DNA of 25,556 bases from DATJPD01 sp036394195 (GTDB taxonomy: Bacteria; Pseudomonadota; Alphaproteobacteria; CACIAM-22H2): positions 1-25,556 of the forward strand of contig DASWFO010000079.1 in assembly GCA_036394195.1 (NCBI GenBank). The letters are read 5' to 3'. The translations under genes were made by a program, and so were the position numbers. Below the pieces are notes generated by a model. That model saw only the letters and a program-made list of their open reading frames with translations, did no database searches and was not told where the DNA came from. Below, piece after piece: positions 8,084 to 15,216 of this stretch. Position 1 is the first letter of the stretch; each line of letters opens with the position of its first letter.

Positions 8084-9094
8084 TCAGCGGATCGGCGGCG
8101 CGTACATCAGCCCGCCCTTCGACCACAGATTGTTCACCCCGCGCTCGAGGCCGATCGGTCCGATATTGCGGTCGTAGCTCTCGCCGTAATTGCCGACATG
8201 CTTGACGATGTTGTAGGCCCAGTTGTTCTCGAGCCCGAGCTGCTTGCCCATGTCGCCGGTCTTGCCGACGAAGCGCTGAATGTTCGGGTTGGGGTCGTTC
8301 ATCTTGCTGTCGATGTTCGCCGAGGTGAGGCCGAACTCCTCGCCCTCGAGCATGGCGAAGAACGACCAGCGCACGATGTCCGCCCATTTGCTGTCGCCCT
8401 GCCGGACGGCCGGGGCCAGCGGCTCTTTCGAGATCACGTCGGGCAGGATCACGTGGTCGTCCTTCTTGTCGCCCTGGCTCGAGCGGGTCGAGGCGAGGCC
8501 CGACCGGTCCGTGGTATAGGCGTCGCAGCGGCCGGACAGATACGCCCCGATCGCGTCGTCGAGCTTCTCGAACACGACCGGCGTGAACTTCATGTTATTG
8601 GCGCGGAAGAAGTCGGCCATGTTGAGCTCGGTCGTCGTCCCCGCCTGCACGCAGACCGTGGCACCGTCGAGCTCCTTGGCGCTCTTCACGTTCAAGCTCT
8701 TCTTCACCATGAAGCCCTGGCCGTCGTAGAAATCGATGGCCGTGAAATCGAGCCCCAGCGAGGTATCGCGCGAGGAGGTCCAGGTGGTGTTGCGGGCGAG
8801 AATGTCGACCTCGCCGGACTGCACCGCGGTGAAGCGCTGCTGGGTGGTCAGGGGCGTGTAGCGGACCTTGGTCGGGTCGCCGAAGACGGCCGACGCGACG
8901 GCCCGGCAGACATCGACATCGATCCCCTTCCACACCCCCTGGCTGTCGGGGGCGCCGAATCCGGCCAGGCCGGTGTTCACCCCGCATTGCACGAAGCCCT
9001 TCGACTTCACTTGGTCCAAGGTGGATTGGGCCTGCGCTGCCCCCGCCGCGACCGTGACGACCACGGCCAACGCCCCGATGCTCAGAATTTTCAT
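8084..9094 (-). CDS. aapJ: General L-amino-acid-binding periplasmic protein
   Basis: Solute receptor that captures L-amino acids in the periplasm and delivers them to AapQM. It has 336 residues. The start at 9094 is chosen over a longer frame because it gives a clean signal peptide (MKILSIGALAVVVTVAAGAAQA, cleaved before QST) and has an AGGGAC ribosome site. The mature protein begins TLDQVKSKGFVQCGVNTGLAGF and contains WKGIDVDVCRAVA and the SBP-family motif DFFRANN, both typical of AapJ/BztA. It is the first gene of the operon, so its promoter should be in the 158-bp gap shared with the divergent PLP lyase gene; I could not recognise convincing -35/-10 boxes there. Confidence 0.95.
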   Translation of the reverse strand: MKILSIGALAVVVTVAAGAAQAQSTLDQVKSKGFVQCGVNTGLAGFGAPDSQGVWKGIDVDVCRAVASAVFGDPTKVRYTPLTTQQRFTAVQSGEVDILARNTTWTSSRDTSLGLDFTAIDFYDGQGFMVKKSLNVKSAKELDGATVCVQAGTTTELNMADFFRANNMKFTPVVFEKLDDAIGAYLSGRCDAYTTDRSGLASTRSSQGDKKDDHVILPDVISKEPLAPAVRQGDSKWADIVRWSFFAMLEGEEFGLTSANIDSKMNDPNPNIQRFVGKTGDMGKQLGLENNWAYNIVKHVGNYGESYDRNIGPIGLERGVNNLWSKGGLMYAPPIR

Positions 9095-9252
9095 GTCCCT
9101 GTGTCCCTGTTTTGTCGAACCCCGCCCCGAACGGGCCCCGGTTTTGATCTGGCCGTAGTTTACGAGAAAACCTCGCAATTTTGAGGCCAACCGTGTAGGT
9201 CTTGTGATGAAACGGTATCCTCGAAACCGGGGACACGCAAGACGCCAGCGCG

Positions 9253-10449
9253 ATGAAGAAGCCCAGGCCCGATACGTTGATCGCCTCCGCCGGCCGCAAT
9301 CCGAAGGCGAACCACGGCATCATCAACCCGCCCGTCTATCACGCCTCGACCGTCCTGTTCCCGACCGTCGAGGCCCTCCACGAGGCGCAGAAGCGGAAGC
9401 ACCCGACCCAGGCCCGTTACGGCCGGCATGGGACGCCGACGACGTTCGCCCTGGAGGAGGCCATCGCCGCCCTCGAAGGCGGGACGCACGCCATCGCGCT
9501 CGGGTCCGGAGCGGCCGCCATCACCGCCGTCCTTGCCGCGTTCGTGCGCACCGGCGACCATGTCCTCATGGTCGACACCGCCTACGGCCCGACGCGCCGG
9601 TTCTGCGATTCGGTCCTGAAGCGGTTCGGCGTCGCCACGACCTATTACGATCCGCGGATCGGCGCCGGCATTTCGGCGCTGATCCAGCCGACCACGCGGA
9701 TCATCTACATGGAGTCACCGGGCTCCCTCACCTTCGAGGTGCAGGACGTGCCGGCGATCGTCGCCGCGGCGAAGCAGGCGAACGTCGTCACGGCCTTGGA
9801 CAACACCTGGGCCACGCCGCTGTTCTTCAAGCCGCTGGCGCACGGGGTGGATGTGTCGATCGTCTCGGCCACCAAATACATCGGCGGCCATTCCGACCTC
9901 ATGATGGGCCTGATCACCACGACCGAGGAGCCCTACCGCACGGTGCGCCGGACCGTCGAAGATTTCGGCGGCAGCGCCGCCCCGGATGACTGCTACCTGG
10001 CCCTGCGCGGCGTCCGGACGCTGAGCCTCCGCCTGGGCCGCCACCAGGACACCGGTCTTCTGCTGGCGCGCTGGCTGCAGCAGCGGCCGGAAGTCGCCCG
10101 CGTCCTGCATCCCGCCCTGCCCGGCGACCCGGATCACGCGCTGTGGAAGCGCGACTTCGCCGGCGCCAGCGGCCTGTTCGCGATCGAGCTGAAGCCGGTC
10201 CCCGAGACTGCGGTCGAGGCGATGCTGGACGGCATGGACCTGTTCGGCATGGGCTATAGCTGGGGCGGCTTCGAAAGCCTGATTCTTCCCGCCGACCCCA
10301 AGTCGATGCGCACCGCCGTGCCGTGGACGGCGCCCGGCCCGTTGATCCGCATCCACGCCGGGCTGGAAGATCCCGCCGACCTGATCGAAGACCTCGACCG
10401 CGGCTTTGCGCGATTGCGCGCCGCCGCCGGGGCTGGCGGACGCACGTGA
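9253..10449 (+). CDS. metC: Cystathionine beta-lyase (Cys/Met-metabolism PLP enzyme)
   Basis: Predicted to cleave cystathionine to homocysteine, pyruvate and ammonia in methionine synthesis. It is a 398-residue fold-type I PLP enzyme. Lys208 in SATKYIGGHSD binds PLP. Asp183 in ALDNTWATP contacts the PLP ring nitrogen. YGRHGTPTT (about 56-64) carries the phosphate-binding Tyr/Arg from the partner subunit. The YSWGGFESL motif near residue 335 is typical of cystathionine beta-lyases rather than gamma-synthases, and the C-terminal RIHAGLEDPADLI is a family hallmark. The gene is divergent from aapJ and overlaps hisI by four bases. No SAM-II riboswitch-like pattern was recognised upstream. Methionine gamma-lyase or other C-S lyase activity cannot be excluded from sequence alone. 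Confidence 0.9.
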   Translation: MKKPRPDTLIASAGRNPKANHGIINPPVYHASTVLFPTVEALHEAQKRKHPTQARYGRHGTPTTFALEEAIAALEGGTHAIALGSGAAAITAVLAAFVRTGDHVLMVDTAYGPTRRFCDSVLKRFGVATTYYDPRIGAGISALIQPTTRIIYMESPGSLTFEVQDVPAIVAAAKQANVVTALDNTWATPLFFKPLAHGVDVSIVSATKYIGGHSDLMMGLITTTEEPYRTVRRTVEDFGGSAAPDDCYLALRGVRTLSLRLGRHQDTGLLLARWLQQRPEVARVLHPALPGDPDHALWKRDFAGASGLFAIELKPVPETAVEAMLDGMDLFGMGYSWGGFESLILPADPKSMRTAVPWTAPGPLIRIHAGLEDPADLIEDLDRGFARLRAAAGAGGRT

Positions 10450-10853
10450 CCGCGTCCGCGGGACCGGTCCCGGCCGAGCTGCTGGCGAACATCGCGTTCG
10501 ACCGCGACGGCCTGATCGTCGCGGTCGCGCAGCAACACGACACGGGCGAAGTGCTGATGGTGGCATGGATGAGCCGCGCCGCCGTCGAACAGACGCTGGC
10601 GACCGGCGATGTCCATTACTGGTCGCGCTCGCGGATGAAGCTGTGGCGCAAGGGCGAGACCTCCGGCCAGACGCAGCGCCTGGTCGAGATGCGGCTCGAT
10701 TGCGACGGCGATACGCTGCTGCTGCTCGTCGACCAGACGGGTGTCGCCTGTCACACCGGCCGGCGCAACTGCTTCTTCCGCGCGGTGCGGAACGGCCAGC
10801 TCGAGACCATCGCCGATGTCGTCGTCGATCCCGACAAGCTGTACGGCCGGTAG
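10446..10853 (+). CDS. hisI: Phosphoribosyl-AMP cyclohydrolase
   Basis: Opens the adenine ring of phosphoribosyl-AMP in the third step of histidine synthesis. It has 135 residues and is the single-domain alphaproteobacterial form, without the fused HisE. Key motifs are VAWMS (about 38-42), HYWSRSRMKLWRKGETSG, the acidic Mg2+-binding DCDGDT cluster, and the zinc cysteines in ACHTGRRNCFF. The start is GTG at 10446: it overlaps the cystathionine lyase stop as GTGA, and the family homology begins soon after. The longer open frame upstream lies inside the lyase gene. Coupling to a sulfur amino-acid gene rather than to other his genes is unusual; dispersed his genes are common in alphaproteobacteria. 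Confidence 0.93.
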   Translation: MTASAGPVPAELLANIAFDRDGLIVAVAQQHDTGEVLMVAWMSRAAVEQTLATGDVHYWSRSRMKLWRKGETSGQTQRLVEMRLDCDGDTLLLLVDQTGVACHTGRRNCFFRAVRNGQLETIADVVVDPDKLYGR

Positions 10854-10859
10854 GACTCC

Positions 10860-10886
10860 TGGACACCCGCCGCCGCGGGAGTGACG
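10860..10886. repeat. Diverged REP-like palindrome copy
   Basis: This 27-base element, TGGACACCCGC...GGGAGTGACG, aligns without gaps to 4931-4957 with 21 identities. It lies directly after hisI. The GTG at 10881 that would extend the next gene falls inside it, which supports the downstream ATG (10935) as the true start of the glycosyltransferase. Confidence 0.55.
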
Positions 10887-10934
10887 ATCAGGCATGGCGC
10901 CGCGCTTGCCACGATCCCGAGTCTTCAGGACCTG

Positions 10935-12965
10935 ATGCCCGATCAGGCTGACCACCACGTCGCGACTGCGCTGGCCCATGTGCACCATCGGCGCTGGGCC
11001 GAGGCGGACGCCGAGGCGAAGGCGGCGCTGATGCTGCGCGCCGATCATCCCGATGCGATTCATCTGCTGGGCGTGGTCGCGTGGCGGACCGGCCGCCTCG
11101 ACGATGCGGCGCGCCTCATCGCCGCCACCGTGGCGCTGGTCCCCGGCTATGCCGAGGCGCACAAGAACCTCGGCATCGTGTTCGAGATGCTCGGGCAGAC
11201 CGAGAAGGCGATCCAGTGTCTCCGCCGCGCCTTGGAGCTGCAGCCGACCCTCGCGGAAGCGCATTTCCACCTCGCCACGCTGCTCCGCGAGCGCGGCAAC
11301 CTCGACGGCGCGATCAACATCTACCGGCGGGTCATCGCGCTCGATCCTCGGCACGCCGAGGCCCACAACGATCTCGGTGCCGCGCTGAAAGACAAGGGCC
11401 AGCTGGCCGAGGCCATCGCGAGCTTCCAGCAGGCCCTCGAGATCCGGCCCGACCACGTGGTGGCGCTGGTCAACTGCGGCGGTGCGTTGATGGAACGCGG
11501 CGAGCCGGCGGCGGCGCGCGAGCTCTTCCAACGCGCCCGCGATCTGGCCCCGGAGAGCGGCGCGGCGCGCTTTGGCTATTGCCTCTCCTTCCTTCCGATC
11601 AGCTACGCGACCGAGACCGAGATCGGCGAGAGCCGATCGGCGTACAAGCGCGAGCTTGCGGCCCTTCGCGCGCATTACCGCACGGCGCCGCATGAGCTGG
11701 CGGCGGCCGCGGCGTCGGCCGGCGAGCAGCTGCCGTTCTATCTCGCCTATCAGGGCGAGAACGACCGCGAGCTCCAGCAGATCTTCGGCGGCCTGCTGGC
11801 CGACGCCATGGCGGCCGCCTACCCGCTCCTCGCCCAGCGTCCCCCGATGCCGCCGGTCAGCGCCGGCGAGCCGATCCGCCTCGGCGTCGTGTCGGGCTTC
11901 TTCCGCAGCCATTCGGTCTGGAAGCTGTTCGGCGGCTGGGTCCGCGAGCTCGATCGCCGCCGCTTCAAGCTGTTCGGCTACTCGACCAGCCGGCGGGCCG
12001 ATGGCGAAACCCCGGCCGCCCGGGCGGCGTTCGATGGGTTCGTGGACAGCTCCGCCAGCTTCGAAGCCCTCGCGAGTGCGATCCGGGCGCAGCGCCTGCA
12101 CGTGCTGTTGTTCCCCGAGATCGGCATGGACCCGACAACGGCGCGGCTGGCCGCCCTCCGCCTGGCCCCGATCCAGGCCGCTTCATGGGGCCATCCCGAG
12201 ACCTCGGGCTTGCCGACGATCGACTATTTCCTGTCGAGCGACCTGATGGAGCCGCCCGACGGCGACACTGCTTATTCCGAAAGGCTGGTTCGGCTGCCCA
12301 ACCTGTCGATCCACTACGCGAAGCTGACCGTGGCGCCGGCCGCGCCCGATCTGGCGGCGCTGGGTGTGCGGCCCGACGCGGTCAGATATCTATGCTGCCA
12401 GTCGCTCTATAAATACCTGCCGCGCAACGACGACGTATTTGCCCGCATCGCCGCCGCGGTGCCGGCGGCGCAGTTCCTGTTCATCCGCCATCCCGCCTCG
12501 CCCGGCGTGACCGAGGTCACCCGGCGCCGGCTCGCCGAGGCGTTCAGCGCCGCCGGTGTCGACCCGGCGCGGCATCTGGTGTTCATGCCGCCGCAGGATG
12601 CACAGCACTATGCCGGCCTCAATGCCGCGTGCGACGTCTATCTGGACAGCCTCGAATGGTCGGGCGGCAACACGACCCTCGAAGCCGCCGCGGCCGGCCT
12701 GCCGATCGTAACCCTGCCGGGCCGGCTGATGCGCGGCCGACACAGCACCGCCATCCTCACCATGATGGCCGTCACCGAAACCATCGCCCGCGATCGGGAC
12801 GACTACGTGGCCTTGGCGGTACGGCTCGGCACGGACGCGGCGTGGCGGCGGAGCATCGCGGCGAAAATCGCGGACCGGCGCGACCGCCTCTACGGCGACA
12901 CGGCACCGGTGCGCGCCCTGGAGCAGCTCATCGAGAGTTGGGTGAAGGGCGCGATCTCAGACTAA
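10935..12965 (+). CDS. TPR-containing O-GlcNAc transferase, SPINDLY family (GT41)
   Basis: Predicted cytosolic glycosyltransferase that adds a sugar (GlcNAc or another) to Ser/Thr of target proteins. It has 676 residues. About five TPRs fill roughly residues 10-200 (for example the AEAHKNLGIVFEMLGQTEKA, AEAHFHLATLLRERG and AEAHNDLGAALKDKGQLAEA repeats). The GT41 catalytic region (about 300-650) carries RLGVVSGFFRSHSVWKL, WGHPETSGLPTIDYFLSSD, QSLYKYLPRN (matching the UDP-binding Lys region of human OGT) and WSGGNTTLEAAAAGLPIVTL. The ATG at 10935 follows AGGA; an upstream GTG lies in a repeat. The human OGT His of the NGHTTG motif is Asn here (GGNTT), which I believe is common in this bacterial subfamily. 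Targets are unknown; flagellin or envelope proteins are guesses. Confidence 0.9.
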   Translation: MPDQADHHVATALAHVHHRRWAEADAEAKAALMLRADHPDAIHLLGVVAWRTGRLDDAARLIAATVALVPGYAEAHKNLGIVFEMLGQTEKAIQCLRRALELQPTLAEAHFHLATLLRERGNLDGAINIYRRVIALDPRHAEAHNDLGAALKDKGQLAEAIASFQQALEIRPDHVVALVNCGGALMERGEPAAARELFQRARDLAPESGAARFGYCLSFLPISYATETEIGESRSAYKRELAALRAHYRTAPHELAAAAASAGEQLPFYLAYQGENDRELQQIFGGLLADAMAAAYPLLAQRPPMPPVSAGEPIRLGVVSGFFRSHSVWKLFGGWVRELDRRRFKLFGYSTSRRADGETPAARAAFDGFVDSSASFEALASAIRAQRLHVLLFPEIGMDPTTARLAALRLAPIQAASWGHPETSGLPTIDYFLSSDLMEPPDGDTAYSERLVRLPNLSIHYAKLTVAPAAPDLAALGVRPDAVRYLCCQSLYKYLPRNDDVFARIAAAVPAAQFLFIRHPASPGVTEVTRRRLAEAFSAAGVDPARHLVFMPPQDAQHYAGLNAACDVYLDSLEWSGGNTTLEAAAAGLPIVTLPGRLMRGRHSTAILTMMAVTETIARDRDDYVALAVRLGTDAAWRRSIAAKIADRRDRLYGDTAPVRALEQLIESWVKGAISD

Positions 12966-12984
12966 CCAAGCCCGATCCCCATTC

Positions 12985-13024
12985 CGTCATGCCCCGGCTC
13001 GTCCTCATAAAGCGGGGCATGACG
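12985..13024. terminator. Palindrome between convergent genes, probable terminator/REP-like
   Basis: Eleven-base perfect arms, CGTCATGCCCC (12985-12995) and GGGGCATGACG (13014-13024), surround an 18-base loop. It sits 20 bp after the glycosyltransferase stop and 12 bp before the convergent hemD stop, a position suited to a bidirectional terminator. There is no clear T-run, and the arms resemble the repeat at 4817, so it may be a mobile-type intergenic repeat reused as a 3' end. Confidence 0.6.
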
Positions 13025-13035
13025 CTAAAGACGGC

Positions 13036-13836
13036 CTACCGCGACAGCGCCTCGTCCAGCGCCTTGACCAGGGGGCCGAGCTTGGGCGGGCTGGCTTCGA
13101 GGCCGATGGCGATGCCGAATTTCTTCAGCGCCGCGGACGCAACCGGGCCGATCGACGCCACGAACGTGCGGTTGAGCCCCGCGCGCAGCGCCTCGCTCCG
13201 CCCCTGCCCGTCGGCCAGCGCGAACAGGTTGTAGACCTGGGCGGCATTGGTGAACGCCACGGCATCGAGGCCGCCGCGGTCCAAGGCATCCATCACGCGG
13301 ACCAGCGGCGCGGTGTCGCTGGGCAGCGACCACCGATAGGTCGGGATTTCGATGATCTCGGCGCCTCTCGCCTTCAGCGCCTCATCGAGCTCGACATTGG
13401 TGACGCCGTAGCGCTGGACGATGACGCGGGCCCCGGACAACGGAACCGATCCGACCGCCTGCAGAAGTTCCGCGGTCGTGAACGGGTCGGCGGCCTGCAG
13501 ATCGATGCGCACGGCGCGCGCCCGCAACGCCCCGCTCGGCTTGGGCCCGCGCGCGGCGACCGTCGTCTTGGCGAGCAGCGCCAGGAGGTCGTCGGTGAGG
13601 CCCTGCGCGTCGGTCGCCTTGAACAGGGCCTGGGTTCCAACGCCGGTCTGGAAGATCGCGAGCTTGGCAGGCCAGGTGCGCAGCTCGCCGATCAGCTTGG
13701 CGATGTAAGCCGGATCGAGATCGGGCAATTCGGCCAGTGCCGGCGCCTGGAGGACCGCGCCGCCGCGCCTCGCGATCAGGTCCGCCATTTGCGGTCCGAG
13801 CCGGCTCTCGAGGATGGCGACCGTCTTGTCCCGCAT
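13036..13836 (-). CDS. hemD: Uroporphyrinogen-III synthase family protein
   Basis: Predicted to close and isomerise hydroxymethylbilane to uroporphyrinogen III, the branch point to heme, siroheme and cobalamin. It has 266 residues, the usual HemD size, and no membrane segment. Sequence conservation in this family is always low. The recognisable parts are the N-terminal VAILESRLGPQMADLIARRGG, VIVQRYGV in mid-protein, the DAVAFTNAAQVYNLF loop and VASIGPVASAALKKFG near the C-terminus. The start ATG shares a base with the stop of the tiny lipoprotein gene (TGATG), so it is the third gene of a compact unit with the 2OG oxygenase gene. hemC is not adjacent. A divergent HemD-like protein with another role is possible. 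Confidence 0.82.
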   Translation of the reverse strand: MRDKTVAILESRLGPQMADLIARRGGAVLQAPALAELPDLDPAYIAKLIGELRTWPAKLAIFQTGVGTQALFKATDAQGLTDDLLALLAKTTVAARGPKPSGALRARAVRIDLQAADPFTTAELLQAVGSVPLSGARVIVQRYGVTNVELDEALKARGAEIIEIPTYRWSLPSDTAPLVRVMDALDRGGLDAVAFTNAAQVYNLFALADGQGRSEALRAGLNRTFVASIGPVASAALKKFGIAIGLEASPPKLGPLVKALDEALSR

Positions 13837-13967
13837 CAGAACGGCACGCCGATCACGAGGCGCTTATAAATGCTGTCCTTGTGCCCGTAGACGTCCACCG
13901 GCGGCCGCGATTCGCAGGCGGCCAGCCCCGCCACCAGCACAATCAGGACGATAACGGCGCGAGCCAT
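13836..13967 (-). CDS. Tiny predicted lipoprotein (43 residues)
   Basis: This gene is too short for most gene finders. It encodes a hydrophobic signal sequence, MARAVIVLIVLVAGLAAC, with an LAAC lipobox (Cys18), then a 25-residue mature tail beginning ESRPPVDVYGHKDSIYKRL. Such a peptide would be exported and lipidated. It starts three bases after the 2OG oxygenase stop, and its stop overlaps the hemD ATG (TGATG). This spacing favours a translated gene. I do not recognise the family. A chance frame is possible, but the lipobox and the junctions on both sides are hard to explain otherwise. Confidence 0.68.
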   Translation of the reverse strand: MARAVIVLIVLVAGLAACESRPPVDVYGHKDSIYKRLVIGVPF

Positions 13968-13970
13968 CGC

Positions 13971-15026
13971 TCAATGCTCCCCGCCCAGGAAGGCGAGCAG
14001 CACATAGCGCCGTCCCTTGGTCACATGCAGCGCTTCGTGCAGGATCGAGCAGGAGAACGCGATCGCGGCCCCGGTCTCCGGGCGGTACGTCTCGCCGCCG
14101 AATTCCGGATAGCGCAGTTCGCCGCCTTCGAATTCCTCGATGTTCAGATTGACCGACACGGCGAAGCGCCGGTGCGCCACGATCGGCAGGGTGTTGTCGC
14201 GATGGCCGTGGAGCTCGCCGCCGCGCTCGCCCTCGTAGCAGGCGATGCGATAGGGCTCGTAGCGCGTGATGTCGTACTGAAACGCCTTCTTGATCTCGGG
14301 AAACAGCCGCGCGTGAAAGCGGCTGTGGATCACGTCGTTGGTCTCGCGGTTGACGATGAAATGGTCGATGCGGTCGCGGCGGCCATATTCCGGGACCCGC
14401 ACTTTGTAGTCGTGCGGCGGCATCTGCTGGCCATGGCCGGGCTGCACCCAGACGTGACCCTGCAGCGCGAAGACCGTGATCAGATGCTGGCAGTCGGCGC
14501 GGCTCAGCACGTCGGGCACGATCAGCACCGGTGGATGCGGGGCCGCCACCGTGGCGGTGCGGCGGAGCGCGGCCGCCGCGGCGATGGCCGCGAGCGCCCG
14601 CCCGGCGTGGTCCTCGGCGCCGTTGATGACGGCCAGAACGTGACGGTTCGGCGCCAGCACGACCGTGCTCACCTCGCCGCTGGCGCTGCCGAGATAGGTC
14701 GCGCGGCATTGTCCTCCCGGATCGGCGAGCAGCGGAAACGGGAACCGCCCCGCCTCGCGCATCGCCGCGTTTGCCGCCGGGGCCTGCCCGCCGACGCCGA
14801 ACAGCGTGGCCGCGTGAGTCTCAAATGACGGTGCGGCGGCGGCAAAGGATGCCAGCTGCAGCCGGGCCGCCTCGAGCGCGCTGCCGCCGAAGAAGATGAG
14901 CACCGTGAAATGCCCGGCGACGGCGTCGGCGTCCAGCTCGATCCGCCGTCCCGCCTCGTCCGGCAACACGAAGTTGGGCGCAATGTCGCCCGGCTCGACG
15001 GCGCCCGGCCGCTGCATCGTGTTCAT
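13971..15026 (-). CDS. Redoxin-like domain fused to 2OG-Fe(II) oxygenase
   Basis: A 351-residue two-domain protein. Residues about 12-150 look like an AhpC/TSA-type thioredoxin fold (PGDIAPNFVLPDEAG start, then a TVLIFFGG strand). However, the position of the peroxidatic Cys is GGSALEA, without cysteine, so peroxidase activity is unlikely. Residues about 165-350 are a prolyl-4-hydroxylase-type 2OG dioxygenase. Iron ligands are His275 and Asp277 (HGHRDN) and His330 (SILHEAL), with basic residues in VTKGRRY (337-340) for 2-oxoglutarate. No signal peptide is seen. It is the first gene of the unit with the tiny lipoprotein and hemD. The likely activity is hydroxylation of an unknown protein or small substrate. 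Confidence 0.85.
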   Translation of the reverse strand: MNTMQRPGAVEPGDIAPNFVLPDEAGRRIELDADAVAGHFTVLIFFGGSALEAARLQLASFAAAAPSFETHAATLFGVGGQAPAANAAMREAGRFPFPLLADPGGQCRATYLGSASGEVSTVVLAPNRHVLAVINGAEDHAGRALAAIAAAAALRRTATVAAPHPPVLIVPDVLSRADCQHLITVFALQGHVWVQPGHGQQMPPHDYKVRVPEYGRRDRIDHFIVNRETNDVIHSRFHARLFPEIKKAFQYDITRYEPYRIACYEGERGGELHGHRDNTLPIVAHRRFAVSVNLNIEEFEGGELRYPEFGGETYRPETGAAIAFSCSILHEALHVTKGRRYVLLAFLGGEH

Positions 15027-15079
15027 CCGCCATCAGTACCGGAAATGGCGGCACCGTTCAAATGACGCCGTCCTTCGAG

Positions 15080-15209
15080 TCCTTCGAGACGCTCCCCTTC
15101 GCGTTGCTCAGGGTCGCTCCTCAGGGCGAGGCCTTTTTCTTCGGACCCGTAAGGACTCCTCATCCTGAGGAGACTGTCGGCGTTCTTCGCCGACAGCCGT
15201 CTCGAAGGA
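15080..15209. repeat. Long composite palindromic repeat
   Basis: Outer arms TCCTTCGAGACG (15080-15091) and CGTCTCGAAGGA (15198-15209) are perfectly complementary over 12 bases. Inside are two more perfect hairpins: CTCCTCA/TGAGGAG (15156-15162 and 15166-15172, 3-base loop) and CTGTCGGC/GCCGACAG (15174-15181 and 15189-15196, 7-base loop). The element lies between the arginase-like gene and the 2OG oxygenase gene, both on the minus strand. CTTCGAGACG/CTCATCCTGAGGA sequences recur between genes in many alphaproteobacteria, so this is probably a dispersed repeat copy. Confidence 0.75.
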
Positions 15210-15216
15210 TCAAACG

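Noticed and set aside
5726..8177. Long plus-strand frames opposite aapQ and aapM (up to 477 codons)
   Set aside because: Shadow frames of high-GC genes; their peptides are rich in His, Asp and Arg repeats typical of antisense reading and match no family.
8058..8387. 110-codon upstream extension of aapQ
   Set aside because: It lies antisense-free but inside aapJ in another frame on the same strand; the GTG at 8057 with GGGAGG gives the family length.
9095..9252. Possible SAM-II riboswitch before the cystathionine lyase
   Set aside because: The expected conserved SAM-II pseudoknot sequence pattern is not visible in the 158-bp gap.
10254..12101. 615-codon minus-strand frame opposite the glycosyltransferase and hisI
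   Set aside because: Antisense shadow of well-recognised genes.
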